Source of the DNA: Desulfosudis oleivorans Hxd3
Lineage (GTDB): Bacteria > Desulfobacterota > Desulfobacteria > Desulfobacterales > Desulfosudaceae
Direction of reading: 5' to 3'
Assembly: GCF_000018405.1 (NCBI RefSeq)
Contig: NC_009943.1
Coordinates: 3,103,001-3,167,000 of the forward strand
Length of the DNA: 64,000 nucleotides
How positions within the stretch are numbered: the stretch's first letter is position 1; each line of letters begins with the position of its first letter. Shown piece by piece: positions 33,482-41,715 of this stretch. A program made the position numbers and the translations under genes. Below the pieces are notes generated by a model. The model did no database searches. It was not told where the DNA came from and was given only the letters and a program-made list of their open reading frames with translations.

Positions 33482-34718
33482 GAATAACCTCTCTGTAAAC
33501 CGCCTCGGTTTTTCTGGCGGCGTTTTCCCATGTGAAATGACGATGTACCCGCTCGTATCCTTTTTGTCCCAGTTCCCGGGCCAGGGCCGGGTTGTCGAAC
33601 ACCCGCACGATCTCCCGGGCCAGGGCCTCGGGGTTTTCCGGGGGCACCAAAATACCGGCGTTCCCCACCACCTCGGGCAGGGCACCGCCGGAGGTGCTGA
33701 TCACCGGCACTCTGCACGCCATGGCTTCACCGGCGGGCAGGCCGAACCCTTCATACACCGACGGCACCACGGCCACCGTGGCCCTGGCGTACTGGCGCAC
33801 AAATTCCTCGTTGCTGATCCGGCCCGTGAAGGTGATCAGGGGGCCGATGCCCAGCTTTTTCACCAGCCGCTCCACGCCGCCGTTTTCCTTGGGCTTGCCG
33901 ATCACGGTAAGAAAGACCTCCCGGTGGGCCGCGATCTTTGCCACGGCATGCAGCAGGTGATACAGCCCCTTTAACGGCGTGTCCGCGCTGTTGGTCACGA
34001 TGATGCGGTTCGGCTCCCGGGCAATCTCATCGATGGGATAAAACAGCTCGGTGTTGATGCCGTTGGGAATCACGGAAAACCGGTCCGGCCGCACCCCGAA
34101 GTCCCTGCTGATGTCTTTTTGGGCCCGCTCGGAAACAGTGATAATACGGGGCAGTGACCGTGCCACCCTTTTCTGCATGCCCAGAAATGAAAACCACCGC
34201 ATCTGCTGAAGCTTTCCCACTTTTGACCGGACGCTGCGAATGGCGATCTCCCGGTCCACGGTGATGGGGTGGTGAATGGTGGCCACGGCAGGCACCACCC
34301 GGCCGATGGCCCACAGTCCATAGGACAGGCTCTGGTTGTCGTGAATGATGTCGTAGTCCTTGAAACGGTTACGCATGAACTGATAGGCCCGCAACCCGAA
34401 GGTGAAGGGCTCGGGAAATCCCATGGTGGAGACGCCGAACCACTCCATGAAATTGATGGGCCGGGCCAGCTCCCGCAGCGACGGCATACGGAACAACGCC
34501 TCCGGGTTGTACAGGTCCAGGCACGGCAGGTGGGTCAGCTTGACCCCGTCCTTGAGCTGGGGGTCGGGCGGGCCGGAAATCACCTCCACCTGATGGCCCA
34601 GGCGGGAAAGCCAGTAGCTCAGGTTGCGCACATAGACACCCTGGCCCCCGCAGTGGGGATTGCTTCTGTAACTGAGCAGGCCGATGCGAAGCGGGCCGCT
34701 ATCGGTTGCCGCTGGCAT
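33453..34718 (-). CDS. GT4-family glycosyltransferase
   Basis: A 421-residue GT-B-fold enzyme. The N-terminal half begins LRIGLLSYRSNPHCGGQGVYVRNLS (the GGxxxY/N loop that closes over the donor), and the C-terminal half contains IPNGINTELFYP and the donor-binding ARATVAVVPSVYEGFGLPAGEAMAC, with the EGFGLPxxE signature of retaining GT4 enzymes. It lacks membrane helices. GGAG before the ATG at 34718 supports the start. Together with the overlapping methyltransferase it forms a two-gene unit, possibly for a cell-surface glycolipid or polysaccharide. Confidence 0.9.
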   Translation of the reverse strand: MPAATDSGPLRIGLLSYRSNPHCGGQGVYVRNLSYWLSRLGHQVEVISGPPDPQLKDGVKLTHLPCLDLYNPEALFRMPSLRELARPINFMEWFGVSTMGFPEPFTFGLRAYQFMRNRFKDYDIIHDNQSLSYGLWAIGRVVPAVATIHHPITVDREIAIRSVRSKVGKLQQMRWFSFLGMQKRVARSLPRIITVSERAQKDISRDFGVRPDRFSVIPNGINTELFYPIDEIAREPNRIIVTNSADTPLKGLYHLLHAVAKIAAHREVFLTVIGKPKENGGVERLVKKLGIGPLITFTGRISNEEFVRQYARATVAVVPSVYEGFGLPAGEAMACRVPVISTSGGALPEVVGNAGILVPPENPEALAREIVRVFDNPALARELGQKGYERVHRHFTWENAARKTEAVYREVIRGHRGLQQA

Positions 34719-34972
34719 TGCCTGTCTCCATTAAATTTATGTTCACAATAAACCTTAAAATCAAATAGTTATTCAACAACCGGGCCGTACGTGCCACATG
34801 TTGCCAACACACACGAAAAACAACAAACCATACAGCCGAAACCCGTTTGCCGTCAAGGGGTTTTACGGCCGGTCCTTTCTGGACACCATCGGGCTGATAC
34901 GGTATAACAGCCTTACACAACGGCCCGCATCAAGAATCGTTTTGAACCTGAAATCCCGCGAAAGGAGGCCCC

Positions 34973-35176
34973 ATGGAGTGCCGCAAAGACCAGAACATGA
35001 CCCGCTGCAACTGTACCTATGACCCGTGCTCAAGAAAAGGAATCTGCTGCGAATGCCTTGAATATCACTTACGGAGCCGGGAACTGCCCGGCTGCTGTTT
35101 CCCCGACACCGCCGAGCGGACCTACGACCGGTCCTTTGACCACTTCGCCCGCCTGGTGGCCGGCGGAAAAATATAA
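34973..35176 (+). CDS. Cysteine-rich DUF6485-like protein
   Basis: A 67-residue protein with the pattern RCNCTYDPCSRKGICCECLEY followed by LPGCCFP and TYDRSFDHFARL, matching a small family of unknown function (DUF6485) from memory, common in anaerobes. Eight cysteines suggest metal binding, probably zinc or an iron-sulfur centre. AAAGGAGG at eight bases upstream gives a strong ribosome site. It stands alone between divergent and convergent neighbours. Confidence 0.8.
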   Translation: MECRKDQNMTRCNCTYDPCSRKGICCECLEYHLRSRELPGCCFPDTAERTYDRSFDHFARLVAGGKI

Positions 35177-35199
35177 GGAAACCCCGAAAAATTAAATTT

Positions 35200-35230
35200 C
35201 ACCGCAAAGACGCGGAGGACGCAGGAAAAG
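35200..35230. repeat. CACCGCAAAGACGC repeat, half copy
   Basis: CACCGCAAAGACGCGGAGGA followed by CGCAGGAAAAG matches the left end of the element at 32663-32755. Confidence 0.5.
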
Positions 35231-35266
35231 CATCAGCACGCAGTGAAAGGCGGGCGGTATGGCCGC

Positions 35267-36637
35267 TCAGACGGCCTTTTTCTGTTTCAGAATATCGTAG
35301 TAGGTAAGAATACGCTCTATATAGCGGACCGCCTCGTTTCCCCTGGCGTACCCGTAGGTGGTGTCCGCGTAATACTCCCGGTTTCGCAGCAGGGGCAGGA
35401 CCTCCTTCAGGGACTGCCACCGGTTGGGGTCCATGCCCATGTTTTTGGCGATCTGCTGGGCGTCCCGCACATGGCCGTAGCCGATGTTATAACTGGCCAG
35501 GGCAAAAAGCAGACGGGTGCGGGGATCCTCAATATCGTCAAACCGGTGGCGCAATTTGGCCAGGTAGGCCACGCCGGCGGTGATGTTCTGCTCGAAATCG
35601 AACCGGTCGGTCACCCCCATCTCCTCCGCGGTCACCCGGGTGAGCTGCATCAATCCCTTGACCCCTGTGTGACTCTGGGCAAAGGGGTCAAAATGGGACT
35701 CCTGGTAGATCACCGCCGCGATCATCTGCCAGTCAAAACCATGACGGTCCGCGGCCTTTTCAATCAGGGGCCGGAACCGGGGGAGCCGGGTGTAGATTCG
35801 CTGGTGGAATTTTTTGACATCCACGTAATCAAAGGTATCCACTGCCGTATAATACCGGTTATAAATTCTTGTAAAGGTCCCGTTTTCTTTGATCTCGTCA
35901 AAAAAGCGGTTGATTTCGGTCCGCAGGCCCCTGTCTCCCTTGCGTACGGCCCAGGCCAGGGGCTGCTCCTTTTCAATGGGAAAGGCGATACGGATGTCCG
36001 GGTAGTAGCGCCGGTTCAGCAGCGCGATGGCCGAATCGGCCACGGTGATGTCGATTTGTCTCTTGGCCACCTGCTCGATCAGTTCCTCGGTGGGGGTGTT
36101 CCGGTGAAGCACCAGTTGCAGGTCGATGCCGTCGGCCTGCAACGCCTCCAGCCGCTGCTGGTAGGTGGTGTCCTCCCGCACATGGACCGTCCGGCCGGCC
36201 AGGCCGGCCGGTGTTACGATGCTGTGGTCGGACTTGTGAAGAATCAGGTGCTGGCGTACCGAAAGATAGGGCTCGGAAAAATCGGCGTACTGTTCGCGTT
36301 TTCTGGTGTGGGTCATGCTGGCCGCGATGAAATCGCCGTCTCCCCGCTGCAGGGAGGCAAACAGAGCATCCCACCCCGGCGTTTTGACCTCCAGGTCCAC
36401 ACCCAGATGTCCGGCAAAGGCCTTTGCCAGATCATATTCAAACCCCATGGGGGTCTCTTTATAGATGTAGTAGCTGTTGGCGTTGTTTTCCGTCAGAACG
36501 ACGATTTTGCCATGCTGCCGGATTTTCCACAGGGACTGCATGGAACGCCGGTAATCATAAAACCATGCAACGCCAATGGCCAGGGCCACCCACAACAGCA
36601 CCACGGTCACGCGTCGAAGCGGTCGTCTCATGGCCAT
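35267..36637 (-). CDS. mltF: Membrane-bound lytic murein transglycosylase F
   Basis: Cleaves peptidoglycan glycan strands to 1,6-anhydro-muropeptides. The 456 residues have an N-terminal hydrophobic segment (VTVVLLWVALAIGVAW), a periplasmic solute-binding-like regulatory domain (~40-260; GFEYDLAKAFAGHLGVDLEV), and a C-terminal lysozyme-like SLT domain with the catalytic Glu in IAAVIYQESHFDPFAQS, followed by GLMQLTRVTAEEMG and ASYNIGYGHVRDA. The start at 36637 lies five bases after the cbiR stop, so the two form an operon. E. coli MltF is of similar two-domain design (about 520 residues). Confidence 0.93.
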   Translation of the reverse strand: MAMRRPLRRVTVVLLWVALAIGVAWFYDYRRSMQSLWKIRQHGKIVVLTENNANSYYIYKETPMGFEYDLAKAFAGHLGVDLEVKTPGWDALFASLQRGDGDFIAASMTHTRKREQYADFSEPYLSVRQHLILHKSDHSIVTPAGLAGRTVHVREDTTYQQRLEALQADGIDLQLVLHRNTPTEELIEQVAKRQIDITVADSAIALLNRRYYPDIRIAFPIEKEQPLAWAVRKGDRGLRTEINRFFDEIKENGTFTRIYNRYYTAVDTFDYVDVKKFHQRIYTRLPRFRPLIEKAADRHGFDWQMIAAVIYQESHFDPFAQSHTGVKGLMQLTRVTAEEMGVTDRFDFEQNITAGVAYLAKLRHRFDDIEDPRTRLLFALASYNIGYGHVRDAQQIAKNMGMDPNRWQSLKEVLPLLRNREYYADTTYGYARGNEAVRYIERILTYYDILKQKKAV

Positions 36638-36642
36638 TCCAT

Positions 36643-37455
36643 TCAACAGTTGCCGGTTTTCTGAAACGTATGCCACAGCCGGTCCAGACAGTCCAGAGAG
36701 GCAAAGAGGGCCTCTGCGGAAAACACTTCCAGTGAAAGGGTGCCGGCAAAGTTCGATAGCATGTAAAGCAATTCCTGCTGCCGGCCGGCAGCAAGGACAT
36801 CCAGGGCCAGGTGATCCTCAGCCCCGGACGCGCCGTGGGCATGAATAATGGCAACGCGATCCCGGAACAGATCAAAGGCGGCCCTGCTGTCATACCCTTT
36901 TACCGCAAGATGCCCGATGTCCAGGCAGACCGAACAGTCCAGAGTCTCCACGATATCGTAGAGAAAGAAGGGCGGGTAGTCCAGGGTTTCAAGGGCCAGA
37001 GACCGGGGGGGAAGAGAATGGGCCGCCAGAATCCGCTCAAGGCGCCGGCAGACCCGCTCCTCCCAGATGCGGGAAGGCCGGGTTCCGTTAGGCTGGTCAC
37101 AGGGAACGTGCAGGGTCCATGACGTGGGAACCAGTGACCGTGAACGGTCCACCGCCTCGCCGATGGCCTTTTCAGCGGCCCGGGCCTCGGCCCTATCAGC
37201 GGCGGCAATGGAGACATCAATGGGCAGATGCACGTTATAGGCGACGGCGCCGGAACCGCCCAGGGTTTTCAGCGCGCCGATTTCACCGGCGGAGGGCAGG
37301 CGTTCCGGCCCGCTTTCAAACAGCAGCAGCTCGATCTCATCCACCAGGGGCGCCAAGCGCCGGACGTTTTCCGCGTAGCCCGCCGGATAGACAAAGGAAG
37401 GGCAGGCCAGGGAAAAGGGATACACCCCCTTATAGGCCACCGGCGCCGGGGTCAT
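36643..37455 (-). CDS. cbiR: Cobamide-remodelling CbiR-like phosphodiesterase
   Basis: A 270-residue TIM-barrel protein of the sugar phosphate isomerase/AP-endonuclease superfamily. It matches the CbiR family from memory: FPAxx..YAENVRRLAPLVDEIELLLFE near the N terminus, YNVHLPIDVSI, LHVPCDQPNG, ALETLDYPP, CLDIGHLAVKGYD and IIHAHG, which provide the metal-binding Glu, Asp and His ligands. CbiR hydrolyses the cobamide phosphodiester to salvage and remodel corrinoids. The host's corrinoid-type pterin methyltransferase implies a need for specific cobamides. No cobS/cobU genes flank it and no cobalamin riboswitch is seen upstream. The upstream neighbour on the other strand is ParA-like. Confidence 0.78.
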   Translation of the reverse strand: MTPAPVAYKGVYPFSLACPSFVYPAGYAENVRRLAPLVDEIELLLFESGPERLPSAGEIGALKTLGGSGAVAYNVHLPIDVSIAAADRAEARAAEKAIGEAVDRSRSLVPTSWTLHVPCDQPNGTRPSRIWEERVCRRLERILAAHSLPPRSLALETLDYPPFFLYDIVETLDCSVCLDIGHLAVKGYDSRAAFDLFRDRVAIIHAHGASGAEDHLALDVLAAGRQQELLYMLSNFAGTLSLEVFSAEALFASLDCLDRLWHTFQKTGNC

Positions 37456-37606
37456 GGCACAGCCCGCTGATTGTGGGGTTTTTCGTAGCGTGTCATGATG
37501 CCAGTCTACAGGGGGGGAAAAGAGCGGGCAAGTTTTTTCTTGCGTGCCGCCTGCCGGCGTGGTACTTCTCCTTTAGAAGAATTCATATTAGGGAGAAAAG
37601 AAGCCT

Positions 37607-38392
37607 ATGCGAAAAATTGCCGTTGCCATGGCCAAGGGCGGGGTGGGAAAAACCACCACGGCCGTCACCCTTGCCCATGGCCTTGCCATGACCGGCGCCA
37701 CCGTGGTGCTGGTGGACTGCGATACCCAGGGCCAGGCCGCCGGATTTCTCGGGGTCAAGCCGCCCCACGGCGTGTACGAATTTGTCACCGGCGAAAACCG
37801 CAAGGGTGAGCCGGTATCCAAAAACAGCGCCCTGTTCCCGGCCCGGGACAACCTCTGGCTGCTGGCCGGCGGCATGGGCCTGGTGGAGCTCAAGCACCGG
37901 CTGGGCGAGTATCCCCGGGACCAGCGCCATGCGGTGCTGGCCTCGGCCCTGGTGCCCAAAGGGGACGGGCTGGACTACCTGATATTTGACTGCGCGCCGG
38001 GCTGGGACGTGCTGAGCGTAAATGTGCTGATGGCCGCCGACGAAGTCCTGTGCCCGGTGGCCATGCAGGCCCCCTCCCTGGAAGGGCTCAAGGTCTTTTT
38101 TTCCTACCTGCTGTCGGCCCAGAAACAGAACCCGGCCCTGCGGCTCAAGTATGTGCTGCCCACCCTGTTTGACCGGCGGACCCGGCACAGCCCCGAAGTG
38201 CTGGGCCAGTTGAAAAAACGGTTTGCCCGGCAGATGTGCGCGCCCATCGGGTATAACACCGGCCTGTCCGAAGCCGCGGCCCGGGGACAGACGATTTTTG
38301 AACTTCGGCCCGGCGCCGTCAGCGCCGAGGGGTATCGACTTCTTGTGCGAAAGGTGATTGAAGATGGCAAAAACCAAGAAACCCATTCCTGA
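37607..38392 (+). CDS. ParA/MinD-family ATPase
   Basis: A 261-residue deviant-Walker ATPase: AMAKGGVGKTTTAVTLAHGL is the signature-lysine P-loop, VLVDCDTQGQAAGFLG is Walker A' and YLIFDCAPGWDVLS is Walker B. This family positions plasmids, chromosomes, receptors or other cargo. Unlike chromosomal parA it is not beside parB or gidB; its partner is the small gene that overlaps its 3' end by 29 bases. No parS or plasmid origin is recognisable. It could be a relic of a plasmid partition locus or a dedicated cargo-positioning pair. Confidence 0.87.
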   Translation: MRKIAVAMAKGGVGKTTTAVTLAHGLAMTGATVVLVDCDTQGQAAGFLGVKPPHGVYEFVTGENRKGEPVSKNSALFPARDNLWLLAGGMGLVELKHRLGEYPRDQRHAVLASALVPKGDGLDYLIFDCAPGWDVLSVNVLMAADEVLCPVAMQAPSLEGLKVFFSYLLSAQKQNPALRLKYVLPTLFDRRTRHSPEVLGQLKKRFARQMCAPIGYNTGLSEAAARGQTIFELRPGAVSAEGYRLLVRKVIEDGKNQETHS

Positions 38393-38660
38393 TTTTTTTG
38401 ACGATGCCGGGCCCGATCCCGTGACCGCCGCCACCGGCGGGCACAGGGGGGCCAAAACAGGCGCGGCCAAGAAGAAGGCCGGGTTTTACCTGGCCACGGA
38501 GCTGCTGGACCGCTTTGACCGGACCTTTTACCAGCTCAAGCTCGAAGGGGCCAGAATCGACAATAAGTCGGCCCTGCTGGAGGCGGCCCTGGCCTTTGCC
38601 CTGGAAGACATGGAAAAGGGCGAAAAGAGCGCTTTCCGGAAACGGCTGGCCGGTTCCTGA
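38364..38660 (+). CDS. Small basic partner of the ParA-like ATPase
   Basis: A 98-residue protein. The first ~30 residues (MAKTKKPIPDFFDDA) are polar and disordered, and the rest, AGFYLATELLDRFDRTFYQL followed by IDNKSALLEAALAFALEDME, has the strand-helix-helix spacing of a ribbon-helix-helix DNA-binding domain. Start at 38364 inside the parA-like gene (29-base overlap) implies translational coupling. By analogy with ParA-associated CopG-like proteins it may bind DNA or stimulate the ATPase; this is inferred from context and fold. Confidence 0.7.
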   Translation: MAKTKKPIPDFFDDAGPDPVTAATGGHRGAKTGAAKKKAGFYLATELLDRFDRTFYQLKLEGARIDNKSALLEAALAFALEDMEKGEKSAFRKRLAGS

Positions 38661-38724
38661 AACCGGTCCGCTTTGAAAAAGCCGGGCAGCGCCGCGGCGC
38701 AAACGCCCGCTGTCAAAGCGATGT

Positions 38725-39792
38725 GTGGCCCTCTTACAAAAAAGGCGGGATTCGTTGAAAAAAAGCGCCACCCTCAGCCGTAAGATCGCAAACGGCATCT
38801 TTTCCATCCGGCTGCCCCTGACCGGCGACAAGCCGGGGCCGGTCAACGTCTACCTGTTTACCGGAAAAAACAACGTTACCCTGTTGGACACCGGAACCGC
38901 CGGGGCTTTCGGCGTGCTGCAAAAGGCCCTGGCCGAGCACGGCATGGGCTGCGGCGACATTGGCCGCATCGTGCTGACCCACAGCCACATCGACCACTAC
39001 GGGTCGGTCCAGAAGATCCTGCGTGCGGCCCGCCGGCCCGTTGACATTGCCGGCAACTTCACCCAGCCGGTGAGCATTGCCACGGGCATCGGTGTTTCCC
39101 GGCAGACCATGGGGGCGTTTCTGGCCCTGATGGGGGTGCCTTTTGCCGTTCGCCACCTGATGCGCATCCTCTCCGTTGTGTTTTCATCCATGGGGGAAAG
39201 CTGCGAGGTGACCACCCGGATTAAAGAGCCGGACTCCGTGGAAATGGGCGATTATACCTGCCGGGTCATTGAAACCCCGGGCCACACACGGGACTCCATC
39301 TGCCTGTACCATGACGCCACGGGCATGCTCTTTTCCGGGGACCATGTGCTGCCCCATATCACGCCCAACGCCTTTGTCATGCTGCGGGAAAACGAGCCCC
39401 TGCCCCGGCGGCTGAGCCAGAAGGAATTTTACGGCTCCATTGAAAAGGTGCGGGCCCTGTCCCCCACGGTGGTTTATCCGGCCCATGGCCGGGCCATCAC
39501 CGATCTGGAAGCGGTGGTGCGCATGTACACGGTCAGCTATCAGAACCGGAACCGGCTGATTCTTGCCCTTCTTGAAAAAGGAGAACAGAGCATCTACCAG
39601 GTGGCCCGCCGGCTGTTTCCCAACCTGCGCACGGCCCGGCTGCCCCTGGAGATTTTTCTGGCCGTGTCCGAGGTCTATACCCATGTTCAGGTTCTGGAAG
39701 AAAAGGGACTTGTGAAAACCGGGCCTGTCGGCGGGGTGCTGATGGTTTCATTGCCCGGCCGGCAGACGTCGCCCCGAACAGACCCGGCCTGA
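38725..39792 (+). CDS. Metallo-beta-lactamase-fold hydrolase with winged-helix C terminus
   Basis: Zinc-dependent hydrolase of the glyoxalase II/lactonase type: VLTHSHIDHYGSV supplies HxHxDH, VIETPGHTRDS the third His, LFSGDHVLPH the bridging Asp, and YPAHGRAI the last His. A central insertion and a C-terminal ~90 residues (LALLEKGEQSIYQVARRLFP) resemble the LACTB2-like winged-helix tail. The frame opens with GTG at 38725; the TTG at 38755 (after AAAGGCGGG) could be the true start, as it lies next to a better ribosome site. Substrate unknown. It converges on mpl across dispersed repeats. Confidence 0.85.
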   Translation: MALLQKRRDSLKKSATLSRKIANGIFSIRLPLTGDKPGPVNVYLFTGKNNVTLLDTGTAGAFGVLQKALAEHGMGCGDIGRIVLTHSHIDHYGSVQKILRAARRPVDIAGNFTQPVSIATGIGVSRQTMGAFLALMGVPFAVRHLMRILSVVFSSMGESCEVTTRIKEPDSVEMGDYTCRVIETPGHTRDSICLYHDATGMLFSGDHVLPHITPNAFVMLRENEPLPRRLSQKEFYGSIEKVRALSPTVVYPAHGRAITDLEAVVRMYTVSYQNRNRLILALLEKGEQSIYQVARRLFPNLRTARLPLEIFLAVSEVYTHVQVLEEKGLVKTGPVGGVLMVSLPGRQTSPRTDPA

Positions 39793-39802
39793 CCGAATCT
39801 CC

Positions 39803-39836
39803 GTCATTGCGCAGAGCTTTGCGACGAAGCAATCTC
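39803..39836. repeat. GTCATTGCG repeat, half copy
   Basis: GTCATTGCGCAGAGCTTTGC..GAAGCAATC, one arm of the same repeat family, in tandem with the full copy at 39847. Confidence 0.65.
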
Positions 39837-39846
39837 CTCCAGCCCC

Positions 39847-39922
39847 GTCATTGCGAGGAGCGCAGCGACGAAGCAATCTCTATCGCATACGGCAAAGATT
39901 GCTTCGCTTCGCTCGCAATGAC
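39847..39922. repeat. GTCATTGCGAGGAG palindromic repeat, full copy
   Basis: GTCATTGCGAGGAGCGCAGC and CTTCGCTCGCAATGAC arms pair across a ~20-base loop, between convergent genes where it could work as a bidirectional terminator. Confidence 0.8.
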
Positions 39923-39952
39923 ACAAAATGCGTTCAAGACTGCTTCGCCTTA

Positions 39953-41377
39953 TTAAAGACCGACCAGCAGCTTCTCATGAATGTTGTCAAACCCGCCGTT
40001 GGACATCACCAGCACCACGTCTCCGGCAGCTGCCCTGCCCTTTAAAAAATCCACAATGGCGTCGGCCCCGTCAAAACAGTACGCCTCCTTGCCGCTTTTT
40101 ATAAGGTCATCGGCCAGCTGCTGTGAAGAAAAGCGCATGCCTTCAGGCACCTTTTCCGGCAGGGGCACCCGGCTGACACACACCATGTCCGCCAGGTCAA
40201 AGGCCTTTGCGTAATCCTGCTGGAACACGTTGCGCATGCTGGTGTTGGTTCTGGGTTCAAACACCGCGATCAGCCGTCCCTCCGGGTAAAAGGGCCTCAC
40301 CCCGGCAATGGTCGCGGCCACGGCCGTGGGATGGTGGGCAAAATCGTCCATCACCGTAACCCCGCGCACCACGCCCCGCACCTCCTGCCGCCGCCGCACC
40401 CCGGAAAAAGTGGCCAGGGCTTTTTTTATCTCTTCCGCCGGCACGCCCACGCTGTGGGCCGCGGCCGCGGCTGCCAGGGCGTTTAACAGGTTGTACCGGC
40501 CGATCAGCCGGGTCTCAAACGTGCCAAACACCGCATCGCCGCATATCATCTCCACCACGCTGGCCGGCGGCTGTAATGTCACCCTGCCCAGCCGCCACGC
40601 CGAATCGTCCCGGTTGCCGTACATTTTAACATTGCAGGCCCGGCCTTTTACCAGGTCCCTCACCACCGGGTCTGAATCAAATGCCAGAAGCAGGCTTTCC
40701 GGCAAAAGGCCGCCGATAAACTTATCAAAGGTTTTTCGAACAGCCCCAAAGTCGGCAAAAATATCGGCATGGTCAAACTCCACGCCGGTTAAAATGGCCA
40801 CCTTTGGCCGGTAGTGAAAAAACTTGGACCGCTTGTCAAAAAACGCGGTGTCATACTCGTCACCCTCGATCACCATGTGCCGGCCCTTGCCCAGCCGATA
40901 GTTGCCGCCAAAGTCTTTTACCACGCCGCCGATCACAAATGACGGGTCCAGGCCCGCGGAATAGAGCATCCACGCCAGCAAAGAAGAGGCGGTGGTTTTG
41001 CCGTGGGTACCGCACACCAGCAGCACCTCCCGGTCTTTTGCGGCAAAGTGCTGTATGGCCTGGGGCATGGAGCAGTAGGCAAGGCCCGCCTCAGCCAGCC
41101 GCACCACCTCGGCATTGTCTTTGGACACGGCATTGCCCACCACCACCAGGTCGGGCCGGTTATCCAGGTTTTCCGCGGCAAACCCCCGGGCCACGGGAAT
41201 CTGATTTTGGGCCAGAAGATCGCTCATGGGCGGGTAGACATTTCTGTCCGACCCGGTCACCGCATACCCCAGCTCCTTGAGCATGCAGGCCAGGGCCGCC
41301 ATGGCCGTTCCGCACACCGCAATCAAATGGACATTTTTGACATCATCCGGGATTCTGTTTTTATTCGGATCGATCAT
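39953..41377 (-). CDS. mpl: UDP-N-acetylmuramate:tripeptide ligase
   Basis: Murein-recycling ligase that joins UDP-MurNAc to L-alanyl-gamma-D-glutamyl-meso-diaminopimelate. The 474 residues have the Mur ligase layout: an N-terminal Rossmann domain (HLIAVCGTAMAALACMLKE), the ATP-binding VCGTHGKTTASSLLAW, the IEGDEYDTAFFDK Mpl/MurC-specific segment, GRYNLLNALAA, and MDDFAHHPTAVAATI, which is the Mpl version of the C-terminal domain. It lies next to the accessory island and its first ~22 codons are duplicated at 42936-43009. Confidence 0.94.
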   Translation of the reverse strand: MIDPNKNRIPDDVKNVHLIAVCGTAMAALACMLKELGYAVTGSDRNVYPPMSDLLAQNQIPVARGFAAENLDNRPDLVVVGNAVSKDNAEVVRLAEAGLAYCSMPQAIQHFAAKDREVLLVCGTHGKTTASSLLAWMLYSAGLDPSFVIGGVVKDFGGNYRLGKGRHMVIEGDEYDTAFFDKRSKFFHYRPKVAILTGVEFDHADIFADFGAVRKTFDKFIGGLLPESLLLAFDSDPVVRDLVKGRACNVKMYGNRDDSAWRLGRVTLQPPASVVEMICGDAVFGTFETRLIGRYNLLNALAAAAAAHSVGVPAEEIKKALATFSGVRRRQEVRGVVRGVTVMDDFAHHPTAVAATIAGVRPFYPEGRLIAVFEPRTNTSMRNVFQQDYAKAFDLADMVCVSRVPLPEKVPEGMRFSSQQLADDLIKSGKEAYCFDGADAIVDFLKGRAAAGDVVLVMSNGGFDNIHEKLLVGL

Positions 41378-41383
41378 GTCTGC
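41310..41383. repeat. mpl 5'-end direct repeat, copy 1 (within intact gene)
   Basis: The first ~22 codons of mpl plus six upstream bases. The same sequence occurs in the same orientation at 42936-43009 with 70 of 74 bases identical. Confidence 0.85.
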
Positions 41384-41715
41384 ACTTCCTGTTCTCCAAA
41401 AAACTCCGCCGGGTTTTATCCCTGATTACCCACACACTGATGCTGCCTCATAGGGTATGATCAATAACTCATTTTCCATTGACATTTCAATAAAATAAAA
41501 ATAGGGTCGAAAAAAACCGGGGGGGACAGGCGCTTTACAGCCGCTCTACATCACAACACAGAATCCATGTCCGGACGGCACACACATCCCCGCCACCAGA
41601 ACAAATCGATGAAGCGTCCAACGTATAACAGTCGGGATAGACTGTGTCTCCCCTCCTTATGTGTTGGACCGCTCATCCCGGGCGTTTAGCCCGGTTTCAT
41701 GGTAAAGAGAGCTTC
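41384..41715. other. Intergenic region, accessory island left part
   Basis: AT-rich sequence with no supported gene. TTGACA at 41479-41484 followed after 17 bases by TAGGGT is a possible weak promoter for the gene at 41716. It is not a recognisable copy of the dispersed repeats. Confidence 0.4.

Noticed and set aside
37456-37606. Cobalamin riboswitch upstream of cbiR
   Set aside because: No B12-box-like sequence or multi-stem structure could be seen in the 150-base gap between the divergent genes.
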